Source of the DNA: Desulfallas sp. Bu1-1
Lineage (GTDB): Bacteria > Bacillota > Desulfotomaculia > Desulfotomaculales > Desulfallaceae
Length of the DNA: 49,119 bases
Assembly: GCF_015594625.1 (NCBI RefSeq)
Contig: NZ_JADNRQ010000022.1
Coordinates: 1 to 49,119, forward strand
Direction of reading: 5' to 3'
Shown here piece by piece: positions 48,677-49,119 of this stretch (the first letter of the stretch is position 1; the number at the start of each line of letters is the position of its first letter). A program made the position numbers and the translations under genes. Below the pieces are notes generated by a model, which ran no database searches, had not been told where the DNA came from, and was given only the letters and a program-made list of their open reading frames with translations.

Positions 48677-49067
48677 GAATGAGGGGACGCACAATTTCAA
48701 CGAAGAGGACCTGACTGCGGGCTGGTCCCACAAGAGCATCGCTTTTGTGGCCGGCCTGGGCACTTTTGGCGTCAACCGGATGCTGATCACCCCGGCGGGC
48801 TGCGCCGGGCGCTTCGGCAGTATGGTCATATCGGCGGAAATTCCCCCCACCCCCCGGCCGGGCAGGGAGTTTTGCCGGTATTACAACGGGGGGAAATGCC
48901 TGTACTGCGTCACAAACTGCCCCACGGGGGCGCTACAAGTTGACGGGTTGGACAAGCAAACCTGTTACCGGCGTTTACTGGAAGTAGCCGGTCAATTTAC
49001 CGACCTGGGACTGTGCGATGTTTGCAGCAAGTGTGCTTTGGGACCGTGCGCCACGGGTCCCGCTTAA
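48645..49067 (+). pseudogene. C-terminal half of a QueG-like 4Fe-4S protein
   Basis: The open frame encodes 140 residues, starting inside the end of the prenyltransferase-like gene. It matches the C-terminal part of epoxyqueuosine-reductase-like Fe-S proteins: KSIAFVAGLGTFGVNRMLIT, then CRYYNGGKCLYCVTNCPTGAL and LCDVCSKCALGPC. The family usually has another 120 or more residues before this point, with the cofactor site. Here the sequence switches to the prenyltransferase gene near 48660, so the front half seems deleted. A short functional ferredoxin-like product cannot be excluded. Confidence 0.6.
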
Positions 49068-49119
49068 TGATTGGCGGGAATCAAGCCGGATTCCGGTAGT
49101 GCCGGTTTAACTCGGAGGC

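Noticed and set aside
1-49119. CRISPR arrays, tRNA/rRNA genes, intact insertion sequences
   Set aside because: Looked for regularly spaced repeats, cloverleaf-like segments and transposase motifs; none found by eye.

Overview
The window looks like chromosome of an anaerobic, low-to-mid GC, spore-former-like Firmicute of the Desulfotomaculum/Pelotomaculum type (Peptococcaceae). This is an inference from gene content: an HndABCD-type electron-bifurcating [FeFe]-hydrogenase operon with DRTGG and kinase-like accessory genes, a tungsten-cofactor radical SAM maturase, two UPF0324/YeiH putative sulfate exporters, a DsrE-family protein, CIRCE-controlled htpG, strong AGGAGG ribosome sites, and frequent TTG/GTG starts. 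No rRNA, tRNA, CRISPR array or intact transposase was seen.

Layout. (1) 1-6317, plus strand: a SAM methyltransferase followed by a complete Opp/Dpp/Nik-type ABC importer (lipoprotein, two permeases, one fused double ATPase). (2) 6301-8268: toxin-antitoxin and nuclease debris: an AbrB-PIN remnant, an intact Uma2 gene, a HepT/MntA pair, and a leftover Uma2 tail. (3) 8277-15941, minus strand: a redox-sensing block (DRTGG, HATPase, H-cluster-like HsfB, DRTGG), then hndA, a HATPase, hndB, hndC and hndD. (4) 16177-19648, minus: an arsenic-type operon (Fe-S protein, thioredoxin fusion, Acr3, ArsR, phosphoesterase). (5) 19965-27155: radical SAM maturase, zinc CDF exporter, CopZ-N-like Fe-S metallochaperone, YnfA, DGC protein with a second arsenite-type permease, MFS exporter, ChrB-N protein. 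(6) 27508-32299: a fluoride riboswitch with its terminator, followed by an XRE regulator, a dynamin-family GTPase, a decayed HAD gene, a CPA-type antiporter, UspA and a broken UspA. (7) 32375-36135: ArsP-like permease and, from a separate promoter, a thioredoxin remnant, CcdA-like protein, small thioredoxin and DGC protein; then two related Cys-rich mini-proteins. (8) 36263-38531: DsrE-2 protein, Usp-like protein, a promoter inside a long inverted repeat, an ankyrin lipoprotein, an unknown protein. (9) 38605-45393: two YeiH transporters facing a NarL-type two-component system and a membrane PAS sensor without output domain; a 41-residue one-helix protein lies beside the second YeiH. (10) 45781-end: CIRCE, htpG with terminator, a variant cis-prenyltransferase-like gene, and the C-terminal half of a QueG-like Fe-S protein.

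The most notable unit is region 6. The fluoride aptamer is seen directly, including its pseudoknot and a terminator that competes with it, but no crcB or CLC-F fluoride exporter lies downstream. It instead precedes a regulator, a membrane-remodelling GTPase, a cation/proton antiporter and stress proteins. This suggests a fluoride-stress operon built around membrane and proton homeostasis. The second is the YeiH/two-component region, where a microprotein seems to replace the N-terminal helix of the longer paralogue. The window also has many partly decayed genes and several genes whose only good start seems to be ATT or ATA.
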